29,191 bases of DNA, taken from NCBI RefSeq assembly GCF_963548695.1, contig NZ_CAUUWA010000029.1, positions 1 through 29,191 of the forward strand, written 5' to 3'. Shown one piece after another: positions 1 through 7,596 of the stretch; within the stretch, counting starts at the first letter, position 1; every line of letters begins with the position of its first letter. A program made the position numbers and the translations under genes. The notes beneath the pieces were generated by a model. The model searched no databases. It was not told where the DNA came from and saw nothing but the letters and a program-made list of their open reading frames with translations. Source of the stretch: an uncultured Fretibacterium sp. (GTDB lineage: Bacteria; Synergistota; Synergistia; Synergistales; Aminobacteriaceae).

Positions 1-47
1 GTCTACAAACGATTTGGAATTGGAATGAGTAATTAAGGGGGTATTGC

Positions 48-905
48 ATGCCGTTGACGCTCGTCCCGACCCCGATCGGCAACCTGGAGGACATCACCCT
101 GCGTGCGCTCCGGGTCCTGCGGAACGCCGACCTCATCGCCTGCGAGGACACCCGGACCTCGTCCGTACTGCTGCGGCGCTATCACATCGCGGCGCCGCTC
201 GTCCCCTTTCATCTTCACAACGAGAAGGAATGCCTGCCGCGGCTGATGGAGGCCCTGCGTGCGGGGAGGAGCGTCGCGGTCGTCAGCGACGCCGGAACCC
301 CGGGGGTCTCCGACCCCGGCTGGATTCTGCTCCGCTCCGCGCTCGACGAGGGAATCGAGGCGGACGTCCTGCCCGGTCCCTCGGCCCTGCTGCCGGCCCT
401 GCTGCTCTCGGGGCTGACGCCGCACCCCTTCCTTTTCCTCGGCTTCCCCCCGGAGAAGCCGGGCGCCCGTGGGGAGCTCTTTCAATCCCTGCGCGGCGTC
501 CCCTGGACGCTCTGTTTCTACATATCCCCGCACAAGGCGGAACGTCAGATCGCGGAGATGGCGAAGGCCTGGGGCGACCGCAGGGCTGCCCTCGTCCGGG
601 AGATCAGCAAGGTCTATCAGGAGTCGATCCGATCCCCCCTTTCGGGCCTGCTCTCCCGGCTCGAACAGGGACTAAAGGGGGAGATGGTCCTGGTCGTAGA
701 GGGGCACGTCCCGGGGGACGAGGGCGAGGATGCCTGGAAGGCCGAGGCGGACGCGCTGCACGCCGGGGGGGCCACGGTGCGCTCCGCCGTCGAGGCCATC
801 GTGGCCCGTCATCCCGTGGCGAAGAACGCCGTGAAGGCGTACCTCTTGAGTTTGAGGAGCTTGAATTTGAAGGGCCTGAACGGGAACGGGGACGGGGGCG
901 CATAG
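48..905 (+). CDS. rsmI: 16S rRNA (cytidine-2'-O)-methyltransferase RsmI
   Basis: This 285-residue protein has the usual length of RsmI, which methylates the ribose 2'-OH of C1402 in the 16S rRNA decoding centre using S-adenosylmethionine. The N-terminus reads L-V-P-T-P-I-G-N-L-E-D-I-T, the family signature. It is followed by A-C-E-D-T-R-T-S near residues 31-38 and V-V-S-D-A-G-T-P-G-V-S-D-P-G near residue 80, which are the tetrapyrrole-methylase-fold motifs that bind AdoMet. The ATG at 48 sits 6 bases after an AAGGGGG ribosome-binding site. The gene stands alone: the next gene begins 170 bases on, behind its own predicted promoter. The family assignment is secure; the target base is inferred from the family. 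Confidence 0.96.
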   Translation: MPLTLVPTPIGNLEDITLRALRVLRNADLIACEDTRTSSVLLRRYHIAAPLVPFHLHNEKECLPRLMEALRAGRSVAVVSDAGTPGVSDPGWILLRSALDEGIEADVLPGPSALLPALLLSGLTPHPFLFLGFPPEKPGARGELFQSLRGVPWTLCFYISPHKAERQIAEMAKAWGDRRAALVREISKVYQESIRSPLSGLLSRLEQGLKGEMVLVVEGHVPGDEGEDAWKAEADALHAGGATVRSAVEAIVARHPVAKNAVKAYLLSLRSLNLKGLNGNGDGGA

Positions 906-914
906 GGACCGTTC

Positions 915-968
915 GGAAAAATTCTTTCCGCACGCGGGGGAGACGCCCGCGTCCTCATGCCCGATAAT
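915..968 (+). promoter_or_regulatory. Predicted promoter with UP-like A/T element for the esterase gene
   Basis: A GATAAT -10 hexamer lies at 963-968. Seventeen bases upstream (940-945) is GAGACG, a weak -35 that keeps only the central GAC. An imperfect A/T palindrome, GGAAAAATTCTTTCC, starts at 915, where an UP element would lie. The same arrangement, with the same 48-base distance from the palindrome to GATAAT, recurs at 15083-15136. A GC-rich inverted repeat (ACGCGGG at 932-938, CCCGCGT at 946-952) overlaps the -35 and spacer. This is a prediction from sequence only. Confidence 0.5.
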
Positions 969-1076
969 AAGGGTATGCTTCGCTTTCCGGGGCGAACGGT
1001 TCCGCCTTCCGGCGGAAAACGCCCGGAGGAAAATCCCCGTTCAGGACGTCTTCAGGAAGTTATAAGGAGGTCGGCG

Positions 1077-1676
1077 ATGCTTCTCTACATTCATGGTTAT
1101 CAGGGTTCCCCGGGGGACAAGTTCGATCGGGTCGTCAGGGTGTTCGGAGGTCTGTACGAGGACATCCGGGCCCCGCAGCTGAGCAATGTGAACGTCGCCT
1201 CCGACCTGGCGCAGCTCCGGGAGTCGCTGCAGGAGGGGGACGGGAGGGGCCGTCCCCATCTGTTCGTCGGGAACAGCCTGGGGGGCTTCTACGCCTGGCA
1301 TCTCTGCCGTCAGAGGCCGGACGCCATGTGTCTCCTGATCAATCCCGCCCTTGCCCCGTTCATCCTGCTGAACCGGGAGGAGGGGGCCGCTCCGGACTTT
1401 CTGCGGGATCTCCTCCGCTGTTTCTCCGAGAGCTATCTGAACGGCCGTTTCCCACGGACGTGGGCGGCCTATTGCCTGGACGACGAGGTGATTGGACATG
1501 GAGAGACCACGGTCCCCATCCTGAGGCCCGTCGGGGGACGGAGGGAGACGGGGGCGGTCCTGATCCCCGTCGAGCGGGGCGGGCACGGCTTCTCGGACAC
1601 GGAGGCCCTGGAGGCGGTATTCGGACGGGTCCGGCAGGAGATCGAGGATACCCTCGGTCCCGGGAAATCGGAATAA
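1077..1676 (+). CDS. YqiA-like alpha/beta-hydrolase (esterase family)
   Basis: This is a 199-residue alpha/beta hydrolase of the YqiA/UPF0227 esterase group. It opens with M-L-L-Y-I-H-G-Y-Q-G-S-P, the beta-strand and oxyanion HG motif. The nucleophile elbow is G-N-S-L-G-G-F-Y-A near residue 63. Then comes I-N-P-A-L-A-P, and a late G-G-H-G-F supplies the likely catalytic histidine. The reading frame is open further upstream to 957, but the ATG at 1077 follows an ideal AAGGAGG by about 7 bases and matches family length, so it is preferred. The next gene starts 14 bases after this stop, which suggests a two-gene unit. The physiological substrate is unknown; related proteins cleave short acyl esters. 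Confidence 0.82.
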   Translation: MLLYIHGYQGSPGDKFDRVVRVFGGLYEDIRAPQLSNVNVASDLAQLRESLQEGDGRGRPHLFVGNSLGGFYAWHLCRQRPDAMCLLINPALAPFILLNREEGAAPDFLRDLLRCFSESYLNGRFPRTWAAYCLDDEVIGHGETTVPILRPVGGRRETGAVLIPVERGGHGFSDTEALEAVFGRVRQEIEDTLGPGKSE

Positions 1677-1690
1677 GGGAGGGCTTGCAG

Positions 1691-2485
1691 ATGATCGGAG
1701 CTATCGTTGGAGATATCGTGGGGTCGGTCTACGAGTGGCACAACGTCAAGACGAAGGAGTTTCCGTTTTTCAGGCCGGATTGTTTCTTCACGGACGATAC
1801 GGTCATGACCTGTGCCGTGTACCAGGCGATACGGAAGTTCAAGGACGGCTCCGTGGACGACCTCGACCGCGCCCTGACGGAGACGATGCAGCTTTTCGGT
1901 CGGCGCTATCCGGGCCGGAGGTATGGTGGATATTTCAAGAGGTGGATCTTCTCCGAGTCCCCGCGTCCCTACAACAGCTTCGGCAACGGGGCGGCCATGA
2001 GGGTATCCGCGGCCGGCTTCCTGGCGGAGAGCCTCGAGGAGGCCCGGGCGTTGGCCAGGTCCTCCGCCGGGGTGACGCACAATCATCCCGAGGGGATCAA
2101 GGGGGCGGTGGCGACGGCCGAGGGCATTTTTCTGGCGCGCGGCGGGGCCTCCCTTGCCGAGATCCGTTCCGCGCTCTCGGCCTATTACGACCTGGACTTC
2201 ACGCTCGACGCCATCAGGCCCGATTACGCGTTCGACGTGACCTGCCAGGGGACCGTGCCTCAAGCCATCGTCGCCCTCCTGGAGTCCGAGGGGTTCGAGG
2301 ACGCCGTCCGCAACGCCATCTCGATCGGCGGCGACAGCGACACCCTTGCCGCGATAACGGGCAGCCTGGCCGAGGGGTTTTATGGTGTGCCCGATCCCAT
2401 TCGCCAGCATGCTCTGAGCATCCTGGACGACGGGCTCCGGTCGCTCGCGCTCACGTTTTCGGAGCCCTGGAGGCCCCGCCCCTGA
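1691..2485 (+). CDS. ADP-ribosylglycohydrolase family protein (DraG/ARH-like)
   Basis: This is a 264-residue ADP-ribosylglycohydrolase-fold protein. The two-metal site is recognisable. G-D-I-V-G-S-V-Y-E (about residues 7-15) is the N-terminal glycine-rich motif with an acidic end. T34-D35-D36-T37 is the first metal-binding motif, and G-G-D-S-D-T with D215 and D217 is the second. Members remove ADP-ribose from modified arginine, nucleobases or small molecules in the cytoplasm. The ATG at 1691 follows an AGGGAGG by about 7 bases. It is preferred over the in-frame extension inside the preceding esterase gene. No ADP-ribosyltransferase is visible in the window, so the substrate cannot be deduced from neighbours. 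Confidence 0.88.
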   Translation: MIGAIVGDIVGSVYEWHNVKTKEFPFFRPDCFFTDDTVMTCAVYQAIRKFKDGSVDDLDRALTETMQLFGRRYPGRRYGGYFKRWIFSESPRPYNSFGNGAAMRVSAAGFLAESLEEARALARSSAGVTHNHPEGIKGAVATAEGIFLARGGASLAEIRSALSAYYDLDFTLDAIRPDYAFDVTCQGTVPQAIVALLESEGFEDAVRNAISIGGDSDTLAAITGSLAEGFYGVPDPIRQHALSILDDGLRSLALTFSEPWRPRP

Positions 2486-2665
2486 CGGCAGGGACGGGGT
2501 CATTTCAATTTTGAATCGTTTATGGTCGGTCAGCTTTCGGCATACAACAATACCCTCTCACGTATAACGTCCTTTTTCAGGTTAACGTGGGTCCGGAAAA
2601 AGAGGGCGTTTGGTGAATGGAAAATCGGCCGCGGGCTTTTGCATGGGCCGTTTCAGTGTTGAAAA

Positions 2666-2695
2666 AGCAGAGGGGAGCGGCCGCTCCCCTCTGCT
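2666..2695 (-). terminator. Perfect 30-base palindrome, intrinsic terminator of the glycogen cluster
   Basis: A perfect inverted repeat has a 15-base arm at 2666-2680 and its exact complement at 2681-2695, centred on GCGGCCGC. Read on the minus strand, the hairpin lies about 55 bases after the glgC stop and is followed by TTTTTC (2665-2660), giving a classic intrinsic terminator. On the plus strand it has no good T tract, but it may still protect the end of the convergent ADP-ribosylglycohydrolase transcript. Confidence 0.8.
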
Positions 2696-2750
2696 CCTAT
2701 GGTTGTTCTTGCCTTAAGGCCCTTCTTACAGTCGCATTCCTCCGGCAGCC

Positions 2751-4079
2751 TTAGCTGAACGTGCTCCAGGAAAAACTGTCCATGGCCTTCTCGTCGCACT
2801 CCTTCTGGTAGAGGATGCGGGGCATCCCCACCGTAACCAGGCCGGAGTGAGGATCGACGAAGTAATCCCGGGCGTCGGCCTCGGGATCCTCCCCGATGAC
2901 CGTGCCGTCGGCGATGTAGTTGTGCGCGTCGATGATCGCACGCCGGATGCGGCAGTTTTGCCCGATGACCACGCCCTGGCCGATGATGCTCTCCTCGATG
3001 ACGCTCCCCGGCTGGATGACGCAGTTGCGGGACAGTACGGAGCTGGAAACGGTCGCCCCCAGGATGCGGCTCCCCTCGGCGGCCAGCACTCGGTTGACCA
3101 TGCAGTCGTGCCCGTTGGATGGGTAGGAGTAGGAGGGCGGATCGGCGAAGGAGACGGTGCGGATGGGCCAGAGGGGGTTATAGAGCGTCATCTCGGACTC
3201 TGGGCTCAGGAGCTCCATGTGGGCCTGCCAGTAGGCCTTGAGGGTCCCGACGTCGCGCCAGTAGGGCCTGTCCGTCCGCCACTGGTACATTCGTTCGGCC
3301 TCCACGGCCGAGTGGGGCAGGACGTTGGTGGAGAAGTCGTAGGCATAGACGCGTGCCTTCCGGGCGACGAGGTTGGGGATGATGTCCCGTCCGAAATCGT
3401 GGCTCGTCGGCTGCTGGGAGTCGTCGATGAGCGCCTCCTCCAGGACGCTGCGCTCGAAGATGTAGTTCCCCATCGAGACGTAGCTGAACCCCGGCTTGCC
3501 CGGGATCTCGGGCGGGACGGCCGGCTTCTCCAGGAACTCGACGATGCGCCCCGCCGCGTCGGTTTTGATGCAGCCGAACTGGCTGGCCTCGGAGACGGGG
3601 ACGACGTTCGCCGCCAGGGTCACGTCGGCCTCCTGCTCTGCGTGCCACTGCAGCATCTGGTCCACGTCCATCTTGTAGATGTGGTCGGCCGCGAAGATGC
3701 AGACCCGGTCCGCCCTGAAGAGGGAGACGAGGTGCATGTTCTGGAAGACGGCATCGGCCGTGCCCTGGAACCAGTGCTCGCCACGCCACATCTGCGCCGG
3801 GACCAACGTGACGAAGAAATCCCGTCCGCGAAGGGCGCCGCCGAACTGCCAGCCCCGTTCGATGTGCTCGTTCAGGGACTGGCTCTTGAACTGGACCAGG
3901 ACGTAGACGGCGAAGATGCCGCTGTTGATGAGGTTCGACAGGGCGAAGTCAATGATGCGGTACTTGGCGGCGAAATAGACGGCGGGCTTGGCCCGGTATC
4001 GCGTCAGCGGCATCAGCCGCTCCCCCTTCCCCCCTGCAAGAACGACCCCCAGCACTCTTCCGTACTTTCCTCCGTTCAT
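2751..4079 (-). CDS. glgC: Glucose-1-phosphate adenylyltransferase (ADP-glucose pyrophosphorylase)
   Basis: GlgC makes ADP-glucose from ATP and glucose-1-phosphate, the committed step of bacterial glycogen synthesis. The N-terminus carries the nucleotidyltransferase signature L-A-G-G-K-G-E-R-L-M-P-L-T (about residues 14-26), then R-A-K-P-A-V-Y-F and F-A-L-S-N-L-I-N-S-G. The C-terminal third has left-handed beta-helix hexapeptide character (V-I-E-E-S-I-I-G-Q-G-V-V-I-G). The ATG at 4079 gives 442 residues and follows GAAAGGGG by about 9 bases. An in-frame ATG at 4088 abuts that ribosome-binding site, and one at 4151 lies in a repeated segment, so both are less likely. It is the last gene of the minus-strand glycogen cluster, 202 bases after the glgA stop. 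Confidence 0.95.
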   Translation of the reverse strand: MNGGKYGRVLGVVLAGGKGERLMPLTRYRAKPAVYFAAKYRIIDFALSNLINSGIFAVYVLVQFKSQSLNEHIERGWQFGGALRGRDFFVTLVPAQMWRGEHWFQGTADAVFQNMHLVSLFRADRVCIFAADHIYKMDVDQMLQWHAEQEADVTLAANVVPVSEASQFGCIKTDAAGRIVEFLEKPAVPPEIPGKPGFSYVSMGNYIFERSVLEEALIDDSQQPTSHDFGRDIIPNLVARKARVYAYDFSTNVLPHSAVEAERMYQWRTDRPYWRDVGTLKAYWQAHMELLSPESEMTLYNPLWPIRTVSFADPPSYSYPSNGHDCMVNRVLAAEGSRILGATVSSSVLSRNCVIQPGSVIEESIIGQGVVIGQNCRIRRAIIDAHNYIADGTVIGEDPEADARDYFVDPHSGLVTVGMPRILYQKECDEKAMDSFSWSTFS

Positions 4080-4121
4080 TATCGACATCCCCTTTCGTAG
4101 GGAAACACTCCCTGCTGCCAC

Positions 4122-4155
4122 GTGCTGCGTCATGAAAGTGCGCTGTGTCATGAAA
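4122..4155. repeat. Imperfect 16/18-base direct repeat upstream of glgC
   Basis: Plus-strand GTGCTGCGTCATGAAA (4122-4137) is followed directly by GTGCGCTGTGTCATGAAA (4138-4155). The pair lies 40-75 bases upstream of the glgC start, where a promoter-proximal operator could be. No function is known. Confidence 0.4.
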
Positions 4156-4227
4156 ACTATCGCGCGAAACGGCGCTCAAGCCTGCGGACCTCCGGCGGAA
4201 AGCCGGGGAAAAAGCCTGGAAAGAGAA

Positions 4228-4252
4228 CCCGGCAAGAAACCCCGGCAAGAAA
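4228..4252. repeat. 12-base direct repeat between glgA and glgC
   Basis: CCCGGCAAGAAA occurs at 4228-4239 and again at 4241-4252, one base apart. The surrounding 4156-4281 stretch is purine-rich on the plus strand and pyrimidine-rich on the transcribed minus-strand RNA. It contains no recognisable hairpin terminator. Confidence 0.5.
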
Positions 4253-4281
4253 GGCCCGAGAGGGAAAAACGACGAGGCGGG

Positions 4282-5733
4282 CTAAAGCGTTTGGTAAAGG
4301 TCCTTGTAGAGCAGCGCGGAGCGGTCCCAGGAGAAATCTCCGGCCATCCCCCGCGCGCGGAGCGCATTCCAGTACCCGGCGTCGCCGAAACGCGCGACCG
4401 CCCTTCTCAGGGCCCAGAGCATGCCGGCGGCGTCGCAGGTCTGGAAGGTGAACCCGTTCCCGCCTCCGGGGGCGTCTGCATCCGTCACCGTGTCCCTCAG
4501 GCCCCCGACCTCGCGCACGAGGGGGACGGTCCCGTACCTCATGGCGATCATCTGGGACAGGCCGCAGGGCTCGAATACCGAGGGCATCAGAAAGATGTCG
4601 CCGCCCGCGTAGAGGAGGTGGGACAGCGGTTCGTCGTAGCCCCGGAAGAAGTGTAACGTGTCCGGAAAGCGCTCGCCCGCCTGGCTGAGGGCGTTCTCGA
4701 TCCAGCCGTGCCCGCTGCCCAGGAAGATGAACTTTGCGCCGAGCCCGGGGAGCGAGTCGAGTGCGGAGAGGATGAGGGAGAATCCTTTCTGCTCCACGAG
4801 CCGGGACACGCAGACCACCAGGGGCTCTTTGGAACGGGGGTCGAACCCCGCCTTCCGCAGCAGCTCCTCACGAGCCCGCACCTTGCCCCGGAGGTTCTTA
4901 GCCGAGAACCGCTCCGGGATGTGAGGGTCCGTCTCCGGGTTCCAATAGCGGGTGTCGATGCCGTTGAGGATCCCGGACAGCTTGCGGCGCTGCTTGTAGA
5001 TGACGCCGGACAGCTCGCGCGTGGACTCGTAGGTCTGTATCTCCTGGGCGTAGCGCGGTGAGACCGTCGTCACGGCGTCGGCGGCGACGATGGCCCCCTT
5101 CAGGAGGTTGACCTGGCCGTAGAACTCCATGGCCTCCATATTGAAGCTCCAGGGCTCGAGCCCGGAGGCCTCCATGAAGGGCTCCCGCTCGAGGATCCCC
5201 TGGTAGGCGACGTTGTGGAGCGTGACGACGCATTTACCCCCGACGGTCCGGTAATAACGGTGCCAGGCCAGGGCACAGGGGAGGAAGGCGCTGGTCCAGT
5301 CGTGACAGTGGTAGAGGTCGGGGGTCCACTTGAGTACCCTAAAGAGCTCCAGGGCCTGCATGCAGAATACGGCGAAGGGGGAGGCGGTGCGGAAGTCGAG
5401 GCGCCATGGATACATATCCCCCCCGTAGTCCTCCGCCCTCAAAAAGTAGACGGGCACGTCCGCCACCTCGGTCTTGACGACCTCCGCGTCCCGGACCCGC
5501 CAGTCGTAGGCGGCGCAGACCCGTTCCGGGAGCACGGTCATCTTCAGGCCGGAGGCCGAGACCTTGTCCAAGACCCCCGGCCAGGCGGGGGTTACGACGC
5601 GGACGTCGACGCCGACGCGACGCAGCGCCTGAGGGAGGGAGCCGGCAACATCGCCCAGGCCGCCCACCTTGGAGAAGGGCGCGTACTCCGTCGTGACGAA
5701 AAGGACCCTGGTCCTGCCGCCGTTCCCGCCCAT
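4282..5733 (-). CDS. glgA: Glycogen synthase (ADP-glucose, GT5)
   Basis: GlgA transfers glucose from ADP-glucose to the non-reducing end of an alpha-1,4-glucan. The 483-residue length is standard. The N-terminal domain begins with V-L-F-V-T-T-E-Y-A-P-F-S-K-V-G-G-L-G-D-V, in which K22-V-G-G-L is the ADP-glucose-binding motif. The middle has H-C-H-D-W-T-S and T-L-H-N-V-A-Y-Q-G. The C-terminal GT-B domain has R-L-V-E-Q-K-G-F and the retaining-glycosyltransferase E-P-C-G-L-S-Q motif. The start lies only 4 bases after the glgP stop, so the two genes are almost certainly co-transcribed and coupled. The start context is modest (AGAGGG about 10 bases upstream, with GAGG nearer). Confidence 0.96.
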   Translation of the reverse strand: MGGNGGRTRVLFVTTEYAPFSKVGGLGDVAGSLPQALRRVGVDVRVVTPAWPGVLDKVSASGLKMTVLPERVCAAYDWRVRDAEVVKTEVADVPVYFLRAEDYGGDMYPWRLDFRTASPFAVFCMQALELFRVLKWTPDLYHCHDWTSAFLPCALAWHRYYRTVGGKCVVTLHNVAYQGILEREPFMEASGLEPWSFNMEAMEFYGQVNLLKGAIVAADAVTTVSPRYAQEIQTYESTRELSGVIYKQRRKLSGILNGIDTRYWNPETDPHIPERFSAKNLRGKVRAREELLRKAGFDPRSKEPLVVCVSRLVEQKGFSLILSALDSLPGLGAKFIFLGSGHGWIENALSQAGERFPDTLHFFRGYDEPLSHLLYAGGDIFLMPSVFEPCGLSQMIAMRYGTVPLVREVGGLRDTVTDADAPGGGNGFTFQTCDAAGMLWALRRAVARFGDAGYWNALRARGMAGDFSWDRSALLYKDLYQTL

Positions 5734-5737
5734 GGCC

Positions 5738-7486
5738 TCACATCCCTCTAAAATCGATGGAGTAGGCCTTGGAGGCGTACTCGCGGACCACCCGATGCGT
5801 GTTGAAGAAGCTGGCGTTCAGGGCTATCGTGTGGCGCATCATGTCCAGCCATTTGTCGTGATTCTCGTAGTAGGTGGGGATGATCTTCTTCTCGAGCTTC
5901 TCGTAGAGGTCGATGGCGTCGAGCGACTCGTCGTAGTGGTCGGAGAGGTCCCCCCCGTTCGGCTCGGGGCCGATGGACCAGCCCGTCACGTCCTCGATCC
6001 AGCCCTCGATCCACCACCCGTCGAGCACGGAGAAATTCATGATCCCGTTCAGGGCGCATTTCATGCCGCTGGTTCCGCTGGCCTCGCGAGGGCGCATCGG
6101 GGTGTTGAGCCACAGGTCGACGCCCTGGGTTATCAGGGAAGCTATCTCCATATTGTAGTTGTCGATGAAGACAATGGGGATGGACTCCTCCAAATCCCGT
6201 GCCGCCTTGCGGATCTTCTGGAGCAGTGCCTTGCCGCCGTTGTCGCTGGGATGGGACTTCCCCGCGAAGATGAACTGCACCTTGCGGTTCCCCGCCACCT
6301 CCAGAAACCGCTTGAGGTCGGAGAAGAGCAGATCGGCCCTCTTGTAGGTCGCGGCGCGCCTCGCGAACCCCAGGGTGAGCACCTCGGGGTCCAGCTGCCT
6401 TCCGGTCGTCTCCAGGATACGGGCAAACAGACGCAGCTTGGAGGCCTGATGCGCGGACCAGAGGTCCTGCTTGGGGATGGTCAGGGCCTGGACCAGACGA
6501 CCGGGATCCTCCTCCCATCCGGGGATGTGTTGGTTGTAGAGCTTCCTCATCCCGGAGCTCACCCAAGTGGTGGGGTGGACGCCGTTCGTGACCCAATCCA
6601 CCGTCTCCATCCGGAACATGGCGTTGCTCACCTCGGCGTGCTTCTTGGCGACGCCGTTCACGTAGCGGCTGTACTTCAGACCCAGCTCCGTCATGGAGAC
6701 CCCGGGGACGTCGGGCATCATGCGCTTGATCGTGCTCAGGGCATCCGTGGGGAAGGCCCTTTCGATCAATCCGAACTCGAAGTAATCGTGCCCCGCCGGG
6801 ACGGGCGTGTGGGTCGTGAACACAACCTGTTCGCGGATCTTGTCGGGGTCGTAGTAGCCCTGCTCACGCATGAGCTCGAGGGTCAGGAATCCGGCGTGTC
6901 CCTCGTTGAGGTGGAAGGTCTCGATGTTCATGTAGCCCAGGTCGCGCAGCATCCGCAGCCCCCCGACCCCCAGGATGAACTCCTGGCAGAGGCGGTAGTT
7001 GTTGTCCCCGCCGTAGAGGTACCAGCAGAGCTTGCGGTCGTCGGGATGGTTGGGCTCGAAGTCCGTGTCCAGGAAGTAGACGGGCAGGGGGTATCCGGTG
7101 GACCCGATGATCTCGTAGACCCAGACTCCCACCTGGATCTCCCGTCCCTGGAGGGTGAGCAGGATGCGGTTGGGCAGGAGCGTCAGCTCGTGGGAGGGGT
7201 TCCACTGGACCGGCTTCTCCTTCTGCCAGTCGTCGGCGTTGAACTCCTGGACGAAGTAGCCCTTGCGGTAGAGCAGGGTAACCCCCGCCATGGGCACGCC
7301 AAGGTCGGCGGCGCTCTTCAGGATGTCGCCGGCCAGGACCCCCAGTCCTCCCGAGTAGGTGGGGATGGACTCCTTGAGCCCGACCTCCATGGAGAAATAG
7401 GCCAGCGGCCTGAAGGCCGGGTCGTTCTCCATGAGGCTCCTGAGGGAATAGCCGAGATCGCTGCGATGCAGTCGCTGTATCATCAT
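5738..7486 (-). CDS. glgP: Alpha-glucan phosphorylase (GT35, short type)
   Basis: This 582-residue phosphorylase belongs to the short alpha-glucan phosphorylase branch seen in thermophiles and anaerobes, well below the roughly 800 residues of E. coli GlgP. It releases glucose-1-phosphate from alpha-1,4-glucans with pyridoxal phosphate. The N-terminus has A-Y-F-S-M-E-V-G-L and T-Y-S-G-G-L-G-V-L-A-G-D, then F-H-L-N-E-G-H-A-G-F and W-V-T-N-G-V-H-P-T-T-W. The cofactor lysine is K476 in E-A-S-G-T-S-G-M-K. The frame stays open for more than 1.6 kb upstream through malQ because of high GC. The ATG at 7486 (or the adjacent one at 7483) behind AAAGGAG is the sensible start, although its spacing of about 14 bases is long. 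It lies 110 bases after the malQ stop. Confidence 0.93.
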   Translation of the reverse strand: MMIQRLHRSDLGYSLRSLMENDPAFRPLAYFSMEVGLKESIPTYSGGLGVLAGDILKSAADLGVPMAGVTLLYRKGYFVQEFNADDWQKEKPVQWNPSHELTLLPNRILLTLQGREIQVGVWVYEIIGSTGYPLPVYFLDTDFEPNHPDDRKLCWYLYGGDNNYRLCQEFILGVGGLRMLRDLGYMNIETFHLNEGHAGFLTLELMREQGYYDPDKIREQVVFTTHTPVPAGHDYFEFGLIERAFPTDALSTIKRMMPDVPGVSMTELGLKYSRYVNGVAKKHAEVSNAMFRMETVDWVTNGVHPTTWVSSGMRKLYNQHIPGWEEDPGRLVQALTIPKQDLWSAHQASKLRLFARILETTGRQLDPEVLTLGFARRAATYKRADLLFSDLKRFLEVAGNRKVQFIFAGKSHPSDNGGKALLQKIRKAARDLEESIPIVFIDNYNMEIASLITQGVDLWLNTPMRPREASGTSGMKCALNGIMNFSVLDGWWIEGWIEDVTGWSIGPEPNGGDLSDHYDESLDAIDLYEKLEKKIIPTYYENHDKWLDMMRHTIALNASFFNTHRVVREYASKAYSIDFRGM

Positions 7487-7596
7487 GATAGTAGGTGACG
7501 CTCCTTTCCGGTTGCGGCCCGTCGAGCCTAATCGAATTATCTCACAGATTTGCCCTTTGGGGGGCGAGAGGGGCTCGATTCGGAGGCCCGATCGCG

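Noticed and set aside
957..1076. N-terminal extension of the esterase
   Set aside because: The extension overlaps the predicted -10 region, and the ATG at 1077 has an ideal ribosome-binding site and fits family length.
2847..4100. Long plus-strand open frame opposite glgC
   Set aside because: It is the antisense of glgC, rich in Asp/Gly/Val as expected from mirrored GC-biased codons.
5669..7498. 609-codon plus-strand frame opposite glgP
   Set aside because: Antisense shadow of glgP with typical mirrored composition and no domain.
7487..7596. Internal promoter for glgP (a GATAAT on the minus strand)
   Set aside because: No matching -35 or upstream element is present; co-transcription with malQ explains expression.
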